Positions 1 through 14,200 of a stretch of DNA of 64,000 nucleotides are shown one piece after another. Each line of letters begins with the position of its first letter. Within the stretch, counting starts at the first letter, position 1. A program made the translations under genes and the position numbers. Origin of the DNA: Paragonimus heterotremus (Eukaryota; Platyhelminthes; Trematoda; Plagiorchiida; Troglotrematidae); contig LUCH01000109.1 in NCBI GenBank assembly GCA_013368495.1, positions 106,499-170,498 on the forward strand. The letters run 5' to 3'. The notes beneath the pieces are model-generated. The model saw only the letters and a program-made list of their open reading frames with translations. It made no database searches and was not told the origin of the DNA.

Positions 1-2283
1 AGAAACGTTCGTAAATAGCCATTTTCAAACCAGATTAATATATATGAGCTAGGTTACATAGCTCAATATAGTGCATCAAACGGAAGGACTATGTAGTACG
101 GCATTTTAACAATATGCGTTTGGATGTACAACAGAACAGGTGGAGTTGTAATATATAGGTAATAATGATGGGTCTGTTACGACTTGAGATTAACCTATTG
201 AAGTTCTAGTAGCCAGTAGTCTATGACTATACTTCAGCAAACTAAGATTACGTCGAAGGACAATCACAACAAAATATAACCCTATATGAACTGTCCACAG
301 TGACGGCACTCATAAATGGACCAAGTCACAAGCAAAAATTCATCAGAAATACACGATGGATGTACTTACTGTTTTTGTGAACACTTGATGAATTTTGATA
401 ATAAAACACTGCATATGAATGGTAGATTAAAAAAACGGATGACAGGCATTCCCATACAAGAAATTTTAATGGTTTCCCCAGAATCATTTCAGTAGGCAGA
501 TCATTTCAGGTGAAGTAAATATTTGCATGAGCAATACAAAACTTCTGTGTTTGAAAATCCACAATAGCTTTTGAACTTATAAAACATAAATGGTTAGGTA
601 CTGTGCTTATTGGTCGAAATGTGTTAATAAGTGAATTAGTAAATAAGTGGAATCAATCTGGACATCGACATTTACCGATTTCACGTAATCGTCGTTTTCA
701 TAGTTAGCTTATCAGTTTACGGTCATCGAGTGATCAACATTACACCTCTGTCGAAACGTAATGCTGATCGGCTGACGGACTGGCATACATATGCTTACTG
801 GTTGCATTCCGAAATTTTGCTGGGACAGTTTACACGGATCATCACTCAACATTACGGGTTCCTCGGTATGCTACTCATTTATTCGTGAACAGCATTCGAT
901 TCGGCGAGAGGCTCATGTGCATCTCCATCTTGCTGATCCATGTAAGACAGCTTAGTGGGATATCTACTTAACTTAGCTAGAGAAGTTGGATCCATTCACC
1001 AGTTTGAAGCAAGTATTTTGCAACAACAGTAATCGGATTTTCACGGCAAAAATTGTGGAATAAAGCAAATAATCAACCGGTGGGTTAAGAAAGATTATTA
1101 AATCCACGACTGGCTCACGAACAAATGTACCTGAACAAGAGAAGATCGGCTTTAGTGGGACGAACTCGACCGTCTCAACAAATCGTAAACTATTTGAACT
1201 AAAACGACGTAAGGTGATTTTGAAACTACAAACTGAGTTGGTGACATTACCACTGTCTGGGATGAGACTGGTGACGGCGAACACTGACTGTTTATATGTT
1301 TCAGCGGTAGTGTCGTTCTGTGTTAACCCGGACATTTTCCTTTTTTCAGGCAAACAGCTATTTAGTTTGGAAATCACGTACACCTGGGGTCTGCCTATTT
1401 AACTCAATCAGCACTTGCACATAAACTGGCCGACATAATGCGAGGTGAAACGGACAGGCTAATCTCCTTTGACCAAACAGACAGATTGTTCCTAAGCCCA
1501 GGCGAATTCACGTAACTCAGATCGATTAAATTTTGTTCAGTTGAACTGATAATACCTACTGCTTGAAATTCGCAAACTATCCATTGCGTAATTTTTAGGC
1601 AACTGAGCGATTTTTCTCCTGTCAAATCATCATAACCTTCCGCAGAATATCGAGTGAAATCGGACACCGGCAGACATTTTTGAATTATCCTCTTATGTAA
1701 TGCATACACCATCAAAGGAATCCTTTTGGTTTTGCGCGATATTCACCAGGGTTTGCGAAGAAGGTAACACATTCAGATTTCTATAGACGATAATCAAGTA
1801 TATAGATACAATAAAAGTGAAGTTTTTTCGGAGAATTTTCGTGAGTCATCAAATTTCACTTTTATAATTGTGTTGCAAGGCAAACGCGTTTTTCGCGTTT
1901 CATTAAAAATTGATATAAACACATTCAGACAGATTACATACAAATTCACATCAGACTAATTATTTTGCCACGATGGATGCTACGTCCCTTTTCTCGCGTT
2001 CTGCATATAAGCTGTAGGAATTCTTTGTGGGGACAGTGAATGTGCGAAGGCGTTTCCATAGTGGTGTGTTGGTGAATACCAATCTCATTTAGTTTTCTGC
2101 GTTCGAGAAACGCAGTCCCATCTTTATTGAAATTTCGTTAGTCAAGCACAACTTCCTTACATTTTTCAACTCGTTTCGCATTTCGTGTGCTGTAGGTTGT
2201 GGGCAAAATTTTCATAAACGTTGTGCATACAAAATTCCGAACAGCTGTACGCGACAGAAGGCAACGTTTACACCCTCTTCCAG
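1..2283. other. No recognised gene or repeat
   Basis: AT-rich sequence with short open frames on both strands, none with a recognisable domain. A good plus-strand acceptor-like tract (pyrimidine run then CAG) ends at about 1348, but no convincing exon follows it. The last 400 bases are slightly richer in CpG and could be the upstream region of the candidate gene starting near 2284. No TATA-type promoter stands out. Confidence 0.5.
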
Positions 2284-5200
2284 TGTGGATTCGGTAGTTC
2301 GAGTGAGGACTATGGTAAGTTCACGATTTAATATTTGACGTGTTTGGGGCATTCATTATACTCTCTTGATTTCTTACTATGATCCAAGTACGAGTAGAAT
2401 GTATCACAACGTGGCGTAAACTCCGCTGTTGACCTTGACCTCCCTTACAGATTGAAGACGAAGGTTAATTTTGAAGTAGACTGCTGAACGTCTGTACCAT
2501 TACAACGGTTTCATTGACGTGAAGGATGGTAGTGTGGATTGAAAGACGTGATGTTATCGATGGCCTCAGTGATGAGAACGATGAACGTGACTGCGAAGAA
2601 AATGACAATAGTTACTGGATGAGGCAGTTTACTGAAAACAATAACATCAACACGGGAGTAGAGACTTCCAGTATATATACATCTATAAAGATTACACTTG
2701 CTTATGGTGACTTAAAGTCCAAGTGTTTTCATTCAGTCAGAGGCAACGTCACTTCTGGTCATGAACTTATTCTTTGTGATGCTAACAGTAGACAAACGTT
2801 CAATGAATAATCGATGTAAATTATAGCATAAGAAGAATGTTCGTTTAAAATTCTGCTCCAGCAACCTTACATCAAAAGTCTGGATGTTGGCAATACTACT
2901 GTTTTGACAAATTTGGTGTCAACATAAATCGATTCACTGGAGACGAGAATCACGACTGAAACTGCAGGTTCACCTATATTTACGTTTTGGAGGAACCACG
3001 TTTCTGGAACCCAAAGGGTACTAGCTTATATAGATCAGGCTTTTTGTAATGACCAGCAATTCTCATTGCTACCTGTTCTTCATGCTAGAAGAATAGCCTC
3101 ATACAATTAACCGAACCAGCTGTCTGCAGTTTCTTTTCACTCAGTATTTTTATACAACGTAGCGTTATTCTCGCTTCCTATGAACTGGGTTCACCACAAG
3201 TGACTCGAATTCCGCAGGTCACCAACCCATCTCCAGAATTTGTTATAAATATCTGGGGATTGTTTACATTCAACCGGTTGCCCAGTTATTTCTTGTGACT
3301 ACCGATTTTTAAGAGAAAAGCACACTTTATTAAGTCTAGCTTTCCAAATCAGTGTTTTGCATGTGAATGCGTTATTTCCCTTCGATTTAACCTTACTTAT
3401 GTAATATTATCTGCTCATTTTAAGAAAAATATTACACCCTACAAAAATCACCCATATTGTTGTTTGCGTCGTTTTTACCCTCGTCTAAGTATGGTGGTTA
3501 TATTATAGATGGTGGTTCAAAAATCAAGGACATCTCCATTGTAACTAATATAGTAATGTAGTGTAGAATTTATCAAGTGCTCACGTTTCCATTCTTTCGG
3601 TCTCAATATTTTTAACCATGAGAAATATCTGTTTCTTTCGGGTGGGCCATCTCGGTCTTCTTATTCTGTTGGCTGCGATCAAGCTTTTGATATAAGAGAA
3701 AAGAATTTCCCGGGTTTTATTTACAACATTCTATGAAACCGCGATCTACATTGTCTATTCAACTCTCATCCGACATTTTTCGTCCTTTTTATCAACGCAG
3801 AAACGCTGAGGGTTGTTTGCATTTGCAGAACCGTCCGAATCTTTAACCTCGCTCCAAATATGATTGCTTATTGGTCGACCAAAGTTTGATTCGTAAATTC
3901 AAATTTTTGGTATTCATACTGATAACTAGTAGGAACTTTCGATCAATAGAAATGAAACAGTCACGCATTTCACAACCAAACTTGCTTGTTTAAAGTATAG
4001 ATCAAAATTGATTTCGTCACCGATGCTGAAAGTAGGTTTATGTGCACGGCTTTGAAACTAAGTCCTGGAAAATGTTAGTCTGACTGGCTAAATGTTTACG
4101 TAAAATGTCTACTGTAGCACTTAATAAATATAACCAAGGCAAGCCTATATACTCAAATTTGATCGCGCGCTTATCTCGCAGCCGTTAAGGGTTTTTGTGA
4201 TACTCATCTTTCTTATCTTAACTCCTTATGGACCACCAAGAAGAAAAAACACCTGGAACGCGTAAACTTCATGTTTGTATGCGTAAGAGTTTTAAGCAAA
4301 AAGGAATTTTTATTCACACGTTAAAGATAATTTAAGCATAACTGCAAGTTCGCTTTAAAAGCCTGTTAGTAGCAAACTTCATATTTTTAGTGTTGTTTTG
4401 TACTGCTTGAGCTTATCATCACTGCAACGTTGAAATAGAAATTAGTCAACATATTTTTATGTCCATCTTCAATAGCCGCATAACTCAAGGTATTATCAAC
4501 CTTAAGAGCCGTCCTTCCCAGCAAGGAAAGCGCGTTTCACACAGTCAACAAAACCGCCAGTGCGACCTCGAGCCATTGACGAAACCTCCCTCATCACCAG
4601 TAGATTGTAGGAGTTTTGGTCCACAATTCGAAATCCATTACAATGAGTAGCCCAAGACATACAATTGCATCGACTGCCTAAACATTTTGATTAACATTAC
4701 TGTCTTCAACAGTATTTTGTACATATTACTGCTTCAGTTTGTCTAAGTATTTAAACCACTACTTTCGCCGTACGGACTTCGGCCTCAACGTTTATAATTA
4801 GTTGCATTAGTACGAATAACTGGCACCTACCTTTGAGTTGTTCATCCCAGAATTTCGCATGTGAGTGTCAATCACGTCTTGATTTTCATTTTTCTCAAGC
4901 TTTTTTAATGCTTCCTATAATTGTGAACCGAGAAAACGGTTATTGCAAATAATCATCGTCAATTAGATACGACTTATAAAATTTACATACTTGTTTAGAT
5001 AGGTTGATTGTTGTTCAATTTTGCTTACTGGAATCATGTCTCATGTCCTGGAAGGAACAGGTTCCGTACTTTTGTGATATTCTCTTTAAATTGAAAGTAC
5101 TATGCTACAGAGGAGAGTTTCACACAATGAAAGAAAATCTTCAAAAATCGCTGTATACAAGTTGGTTATTACGACCGTCAGAAATGCTTGTTGTCCTGAA

Positions 5201-8200
5201 CGAATGTGGCTAGCCTGAATCATGAAACAAGGTAATGATACACACTACATGGTAATGTTTCGTGATATGCTGCAAATACCGTCTTATCTCTATTCAGTAT
5301 GACCCTGAAAAAGGTTAGATCAACAATACTTTCACTATCAAACAAATTCGCATCAAAAGCTTATTTTTGTCAGAAATGAACTATGGTGGCATATTCAGAT
5401 ATAGATTCCTGAAACTCTCTTCTTGTAAAACCAACGGAATCCCCGTAAATTATTTTCATAATCTCAGTCGTTATATTTGTGTTAACGGTCGATAGAGTGG
5501 AGCTCACTATCAAGTAGCAGTTTCCAAAATTTCGTTAAAACAGACGATTACACTTTCCTTAATATCAATCCTCAAACTGAGGGAAAATGTAAACCGTTGA
5601 GAACATTCCACCAGCAGTCGCAAAGCAGGCCCTTCAAACAATTGCACGATTGAGCTGTTGGGGATACGTTATCATAAACATCGACCTCCCGTAAAAGTGA
5701 TACAAATTAGTTAAAAGTTTTAGACCAAGACTACTGAGAACCCCGAATACGATATTATTTCAGAGGCAAGTGATCAACGCAAGATAACATATCGTAACGT
5801 GTTTAGTGTTGGAAGGAACTCAGTTGTTGTGTTTCCTATGAATAAGTTGCACCCAACTATATCGACTGGCCATGAATGTGATGATACACCCTGGATGTCT
5901 TATTTATGTACACCAGAAATATCGAGGTATTTTCACCTCAGGATTATCAAGCCTTCGGTTACCGTAGCCACAGAAGCGGATAAGACAGTTCTCATTTGAA
6001 CACAAGGGTTATTGAACTGTTAAAAGCTCCCAATGGAATTCAATAATTTAGCGGAAACTGCCCAAGAAATAACTGAATGAACATTGGCATTGTAAACAAC
6101 GTAGTTGGTGTCTTTGAAGAGCTAAACACTGCGAACAAGCTCAGTGATTAATAGCTAGCGAAATCTCTATTACTTAACCGGCTGTCTAAACAATAACATA
6201 TAACATTTCTAGCAGTTGATTAATGTAGTAAATTTTTGTGGTGTAATGAAAAGTTTCATAAAAAACAAGATTAAACATCTTCAAACAGTTCAAGTGTTCT
6301 ATTCGTTGTTAAATCCATCAAGTACGTTCTCACTGTCCACTCTTGACTACCTCTAATTTACAATAAATCGTTTGGCATATTTAAGACCCAATAATGTTCG
6401 TCCTTGGTGTTGACAAATTTAGTGGGAAACTATTAGAAAAATTCTTCCGATGCAATTACTCTGCTGCATAACCTAGTGAAGTTCATGTAAGATTGTGAAC
6501 TGAAGGCAACTCTGACTGTTCCGAGCTAACAGTCAGGAGTTGTGGGTCTGGTGATTGTGGACTTGCAGGCTTTCAACACGCTGTTTGTGTCTGGTTTGAA
6601 TTCAGCCGAATACCATATGTTTAGCAATTGGATCTCTCCTCATCTTCGATTAGTGCTGTATGGTTGTTCGTTCGTATGGCAGAAATAGGAACTGGATGCT
6701 ACAGTCAACCTAATGTCTTTATCTTACAGCTTACTCTGCAATTTTAGGCCTGAGTTCAATATTTGTGGATGCTTAAAATCATTCATTTGGAATATTTTCC
6801 GCTACAGTTTCTTCTATGTAGGATTTTTTCTCATGAAGGCAAAACCACCTTTATAGTGCGATAATTCATTTCACTGGTACTTGATTATCAAAAGTTACTT
6901 TTCACGAAAGCGTTCAAGTATTCCTCACATCATTGCCTTAATACTGAGTTGTTTGTCTTGCTACTATGAGATCATTTTCCAAGGCATCATTATCTAATGG
7001 CTGACAGTCACGTTTAACTTGGTCAACAGAATGCAAAAAATTCCCTGTGTACATAAAAGTGATGCATAAATATCTTTGGTTGACAGTCCACAACTGAAAA
7101 TCGTCTGTAATTATTTATGAACCGGTAATTTAGCTGGTGGTTACTGGTTACGTTTTTTGCTCTTCCGGTTAGTCCAAAAGTACTCGATCGTTTGATCAAT
7201 AAGAGGTCATTCTAGTCGACTGGCAACATGCTGAACGAAATTAAGGTTCACGTATGATACTCTTCGGATTAGAGAATTCATTATCTTATGTAAACGGATG
7301 AACTGCTTAGTTCGTCATCTCGGCACTAGCCTCGGGTAATCTGTAATTCATTTACGACTGCGTATTGAAGCGATTCATGTCTTTTTGTTAATACATTTAT
7401 TACTTCGACTTTTTATAAATATAGTCTTTGGTTTCCGTCAGACTTGCTCTAACTGCCTACTGCCTTGTCACCTTTACTGTTGATTAGACGTTCTTTACCA
7501 GAAACCATATGATATATTTCAACATTTGTAACCCGCTTGAATGTTAGTACACTAGTTGAATAGCACTTAAGAAAATCAAGACATTCCATCTGGATGAAAG
7601 TTTCGGTCAAATCTTTATTGGTTTCTGATGGAAAAGGTGTTTGTGGCTTTGGTTCTATTCACATGTGAGTATACATATATTTACGGCTAACCAAAAATAT
7701 TCCTTCTCATGGGAGCTTGACAGAGAGTCACCAGTAAAAGAGCACACCCATTTTGGTTCCTGACAGAAACGTTGTTCACAGTGTTGGATCAATGTAGTCA
7801 TACTTGCTCACTTTCACTTCGAAATATTGGTTCGAGTTGGTGCACTTCAAAGCGTGATGAATTGAGCTTAAACGTCAAAATACTTATCAGTTGCAGAGCA
7901 ACCAATGCTCGAAAGTTGTTCACGGACAGATGGGAACATAACAGCTTACATAGGCAATTTTTTTAAGAGACACCTGCGAGTGTGTATCACAAAAAGCGGG
8001 ATACCAGAGCGACACACTATTTACTGTTTTGAGTGAACAGAACTATAAGTTACTGCCAACTTTTTAGTAATGTACTATTTCGAAACATTCTTTTGAGGCC
8101 AGGATTGTGAATAATGCGGGGCTGATTTGAGGCAACTTTCGCCCCGGTAAATTCTGCTATACATTTTTCAAAGCGTATAAAATATTATTTAAATTTCAAA

Positions 8201-11200
8201 ATAAAAAACCAACACAAGGCTGAAACAGTAAACAGTAAAAATGAGAGAAGATAACGGAGCTCACAGTCATTGTTAGCACTATCCTGGTGACTAACCTAAA
8301 ACCTGTTCTTTCGGGGATAAAAACACGTGCTTAGAATTACAGCTTAAAAGGCTGGTCAATGTATGCTACCTGACATCCATAACATTGCTCACAAATAACG
8401 TTGATTTCAGCTCATTCGGCATCCTTTAATTCATGCGAGGCGTTAGAATCCAAATTTTTTGACTCAAGCTACTATAACAAAACCATTTTGTTTTTGCGAT
8501 TGAAATGACAAGCATGCAGGAATTATTCGATCCATACCGAAACCTTTTTATGAGAGGCGGATGAATATCGGTTTTTAAAAGAATGCATCTAGTCAGATCC
8601 TGATATAACGGAACTACTTGACCGGTAGGATTCTGAGGTAATACCAAATACGCTGAACATAAAAAATGGCACACAAACCTTTATTTCTGAGTGAACAGAT
8701 TAACATTTTCTGCTAATCAGACAATTCATTATCTCTTCATAATATACTGACATGCGTTAACCAGTGTGTTTCAACTGTTCATTATAACAATTTTGCTTGA
8801 AAAATTCCGGGTTGTCATGCGTTATGTTGCAGAGTTATGATACAGAAGTTTCGCAACAATTCATTCTAACTAGTTCGTGCTGGTCATTTGGTTCCAAGGA
8901 GAATTTATCTTGCAAAATCCTACGGAAACAGTGTCGATGGTTATGGAGAGTCAAACAAGCAAAGTATTGTAAACCATATTAGCTTTCGGATGGAACTATC
9001 GACAGGGCATTAGGTACTGGCAAACCGGTACGTACTTGACATGAAAAGAGCATGGCTATCATTTACAGCTCACTGTGAACTTACACACCGGTTGAATACA
9101 CACTCAACAAAGCAAATAAAGAAATTTGCCACTGCCGCTAATTTTCACTTTTTCGGTGGTTACCAAGCGCATGACCTGCGTTTAAAACTGCTCACTCAGC
9201 TCAAGACATTTTTGTCCAGCTTAGTATGCCTACTGCCAATGAATAAACTGAGTGATAGACCAGAATGTGGAAACCAAACTAGTGAGCTACGATTCCGCCA
9301 ATGAAAGCCTAATCGAAACTCAGCTCTAAACGTTCCAACAATAGCACGTGTAGTTCCATAACACAGGACGTTTAGGACTGGGTACACACATAACTTAGTG
9401 CCTGATCGAATAGAAAAATGAAGTGATCATTGTGGGTCACACTATCAGTGAGTTAATCCGCTATGATGTAGTGGACGAACGAGTGATACTGACATTAACC
9501 TTAAGTACTAGACGATGTGTTGGAGTTGACTGTATTCCGACAGATTATTAAAAATCATTGCGTTAGTTGATGCAATCTAACAAGAAGTATACGTCCACTT
9601 TCAGGCGAATTAACGCTGAATGGGTACTTTTCTGTCATCTGTGTTAGGACTACGTTGCCTAGACAGGCAGAAAGAAAATCAGCTGCTTTGAAATGGTGTA
9701 TAAATAGGCTGATCATTGTACGAAGGATGTTTAACGAAGGATACCTGGGCTAGCTGGGCTTAGAAATGAGAGCCGTGTACACGAGCGTGCAAATATCGTG
9801 TGCAAGAACCGTATTCTTAATCATTGTATGCCTAAGCCGCTTGACAGGTTGACCTTGAGCAATCCTCTTCCTCCGTTTGCGAATATGCGTGTCCTATGAA
9901 AACTGAACACTGAAACCCAGCAACTCAATCTTTTGTCAAAGTCAGTATGTAACGAAGGTCTACCACCGACGCTGTCTCAATGATATTGAATGCAAAATGC
10001 ACGATTCGAGTTTGTGTGCGGTTAAACTGTTTTCATCTACATGTGGTTATCAGTCAGTGGGATCAAATGTATCTAGACCTATAATATTCAGTTAGCCCGA
10101 GATTCGCTTGTTCATGAGGCAAAACTGTGAACAAGTGAAGGTCAAAGCGGCCTATTTTTTTAAAAAAAATATCAGTACACTGTAAGCAAACTCACTGAAG
10201 GCCGATATTTTTTTCACCCGCAAGTTTACACGCACAAACTTTGATACTACAATACGTGACAGTGATATACTGGTGTATGTGGGGGATAGCTTGAGCTGTT
10301 ATCGGCACTATCGACCATGTTTGTAAAGTAATCCGGTGATAAATCGTCTTTGTTATTTGACAATATGTGGATAGCATCTACAGTATAGTCGTAAGATGAT
10401 ATACGCCATCATGTAATTTGAGACAATCTCTGGAATGTTAAAAATAACGTGCGTCGATATGTTCGTTCGAGCTGTGCACGCAACCTTCAGCGGATGGCTC
10501 CAGAAAAGACGACTCAGGATATTCGCAGCAGCTACAGGTTCACACGATTAACCTAGAAACAGCGTGTATACTACAAGTCCTAATATATTTCGCTATTTCT
10601 TTTGGATATTTCATGTTGAAGCACAAAACCATGCTTCAAAACCACTTGACAAGTTCACAGAAGTAATCGTTTTTAGACGCAACATTGACCGAATTGTGTT
10701 AGTAAAGAAGAGATTGTGAGCCACCACTCTTATTTTCAGGACGATAGTAATTGATGGTGACCAGTTGCTATTTAAATAGCGGTGTGGATCTTGTCCAATC
10801 CAGTGCATGCGTTTTCTTTTTCTATTGCAGGGTTGACCGTTTAACAGTTAACACATCAGTTTAAGTCTTGTCGCTGATAACTCGGGTTGGGATGCTGACC
10901 CGTAAGACAATAACATTTTCAGATAACTGCTGGCCAAATGAGAATATCCTGGAGACTCTTTCTTTGTTTTTATCGACTTCTGAATTTCAAGCATTGAACG
11001 TGTAGTTCTGATATCAAAGTTCTGAGCGCCCGTCGTGGCGTCGTAGTTCGGCACATACGGCGAATAACCACGCAGTTCCTGCCCTCTGCTTGAATCTAAC
11101 CACAAATAGATTTCACTATATATGCACTGAAGTTTACTCACAACTGACCTCAACTGTTAGCCGGGGGTGGCCTTTAATACAAGTGAAAACTGAAGTCCCA

Positions 11201-14200
11201 TACTACTCACCACATCGCTTTTTAATTAATATATGTGCTATACTACTCAACGGGGACGCAGATGAATCGCTTAATAGCTGAATTGGTGGATGCTAGTTCT
11301 AGCTGTTCATGGCAACCTTATCATGGCGTTCCGTTCCCGAAATGAACGACGAGGTGATTAGGTGATGAAGTCCCAATTTGAAACTTCCAGATTCCATGGT
11401 AGTCCCGTAAGTCAGCTGGCAATGCGTGTGCTACGTAGAGGCCTGGATTTTCTCCAACTGGTTTGACTTCTGCCAGAGCGTGACGCTTTTGTAAATAATC
11501 CGATTCACGACTAAACGGTTATATTACTGTTTTACACTAATAAACCCTTATATTTTATTTAAATAGGGCGAAGGTTTCTAGTTTGAAACATCACAGTTTC
11601 CGGATGAATTTCATTTACTGAGCTGGAAAAGAATTTCTGTTCAGTTTTTGTCACACACACACTGTCTCCACCCAATTCTGCTTTGATCTCAGTGAAAAAA
11701 ACGTTTTTTTAACCTCACGTTCTTAATTGCGTGCCCCAGAGTTATTTGAAAACAGACAGAATTTTCGTTTTTAAATTCCACCTCGCGTATCGCATAAATA
11801 CACCACACAGAGAGAGCTGAACAGTGATCTAAACAGGGAAATGAATTTCATCTAGTTTAAAAGGCTCAGTGTGGAGAAATTGCACATGCTATGACGAAGC
11901 GCCAAATTTGTTGATCATTGTTTCATGAGTTGTAAGCTAAGCGCGACCGAATAACCTCGTATGAATGTTTAGTCAAATGTGGTTGTATGTAGCGCCTAGA
12001 TCCCCTAAAAGTCTCGACGGAAGACAGAGCAATCGTCCTGTAAACTTCTACTGATGACTCTTCGATTAGGACATCAGCTTTAAATGACAGACACCATTCA
12101 ATTTGCTGAGCGATAAATTATTTTATGGAGGTTGATAAAGATGTTAGTTGAATATCATTCGCAAATATCCCCACTTTCGAATTAAGGTAGAGTGTTCGGC
12201 CAACCCTTTTAATAAAGTAACATCATACTCGCGTTTTGCGTTTGATACTGACCATCAATAGTGAATAGCCTTGGAAAATTCGAAACTATAACTTCTGTCC
12301 AAGTTAAGTTCAGAGAAATTATTTAACGTGCAGGGCGAAGTTTTAAATATTAATGGGCAGCTGTAAACTTTGAATGTTTCGAATTGATGCAAATTTTCTT
12401 GACTGGCAGCTCCCAACAACGACCATTTACCAGGTCACTGAACGAAAAGCGTCTCACCTTGCAACACCTCTATTCATTATGTTTGTACTTCAGTGATTAC
12501 AAAGCGCTACGGCTAAATTCTCGTCCATTTTTCAATTGTCCTAATGCTAGAGGGTGAAAAGTAATCTCACACCCCGAATCAGCTAACAGAAGCAACTTTC
12601 ATTCATACAAAGAGCGGAAGTCTGTTACTTGGACATGTTGTTAATCTCCGTTTGTACAGATAATGTCGCATTTGAATTAATTAAACGATGATATCTATTA
12701 ATAACTTGACGACTGTTTGCAACATGCTCGGAGTAGAACATATCGCATGTTAATTTTTCGCTACAACGTTTTGAAGGAAATTCACTTAGGTGTGAAAACA
12801 ATCGTGTTAAAATGCGTTAGCATCCTTCCAGGAAAACACTCTTTTCATAATGATATAATATTATTAGGGTGAACATGCGTATTCTCTGTTCTAAGTCCAA
12901 GACTTGTGCAGATCGTCATCAGTCGAACGTTTGCAGTCCCTGGCAGGACAAGATAAAACCGAATATGGAAGGCGAAGAGCAGCATTGCTGTCACAGCAAA
13001 CGGCGATAATTAAAGCGGAAATAACAGAAAGCAATTCTAAAAACGTAGATCTCAACAAGTAAGAAAGTAGACAGCTTTCAAGTAAGTTATGCATACTGCT
13101 AAACCGGTAAGCAAAACACTAGTGTACAGCTGCTATATTTGTGGGTTTTCGGTGAGCTTGGGGCTCGGTCTTCGAACGAATCAAGCATGCGTAAGCGTAA
13201 AACTTACAAATTAAACAAAATGACAGACATTCAGATTGCAAAATATGAGATCGAATTTTCTTGGCAAACAGAACACATTTCCAAGATTCTTTTACCAGCT
13301 ACAACTCTATTCTATTCTTAGTACAGTAATATTAACTATGAAGTATTCCGTTTGTTAAATCACCTGCCACATAGATCTGCACAAACCATTTGCGCACAGC
13401 TGTTTAACGCACAGGAAAATAACTCGACTAGGTGTGCTGAACATAAAAACCTCAGCGCGTTCTAAAACTATCGGTTGTCCTACCCAGCAGTTGTGATGGA
13501 ATACACATTATGTAGCTCTCTGGAATCCAATGTCATGTACTTTCCTTTCCTGATATATACTGATTATTAACTGGCCTTTTGTAGCTTCTGTGTTCTCAAA
13601 CAAAATTATAGGTCTTGTTGCTAATATCTGAAGTTGTAAAGCTATTGCTGAGAGCGTCCTGTTAAGATCACTACGAAAGGCGCTTTGTTCAGAATGGAAT
13701 CCTTCTCATTAAGATTGATGATACTAGATCATTTATCAGTGCATCACAGGCAGCTGAGAAGAGGATTATCATAAAACAAACACCGTGCTCATAACTGTTC
13801 GTTTATTTGCAGGTCATTCTTACAAACTTTTGTTTCGGTCTGCAAGGCCAAACGCAGGGTCGCTTCCGGTCTGTTTTCTTACGACTTCGATTGTCACAGT
13901 CTGAAATGATATGGAATCCAATCCACCAGGATTGATTGGACGGTGAAATATGCTTGCGTAGCGCATTATTTGGACCACCGTCCCGAAACTGCGATAATGC
14001 ACGGCTTAATCTCCTATAGCAAGTGAATTAAATGTCAGTCATTTCCATAGGTTATCAGTGTCATTTATTTCTACGCACCTCAGCGCAGTAAGTATTGTCC
14101 ATTTAACTCATCAACGCCGCCGTGTTTTGCGGAAACTCTTGAGGCTAGTTCATATTATAGCCCATGAAAAGGGCCACAAACGACTTGAGAATGAACGACC

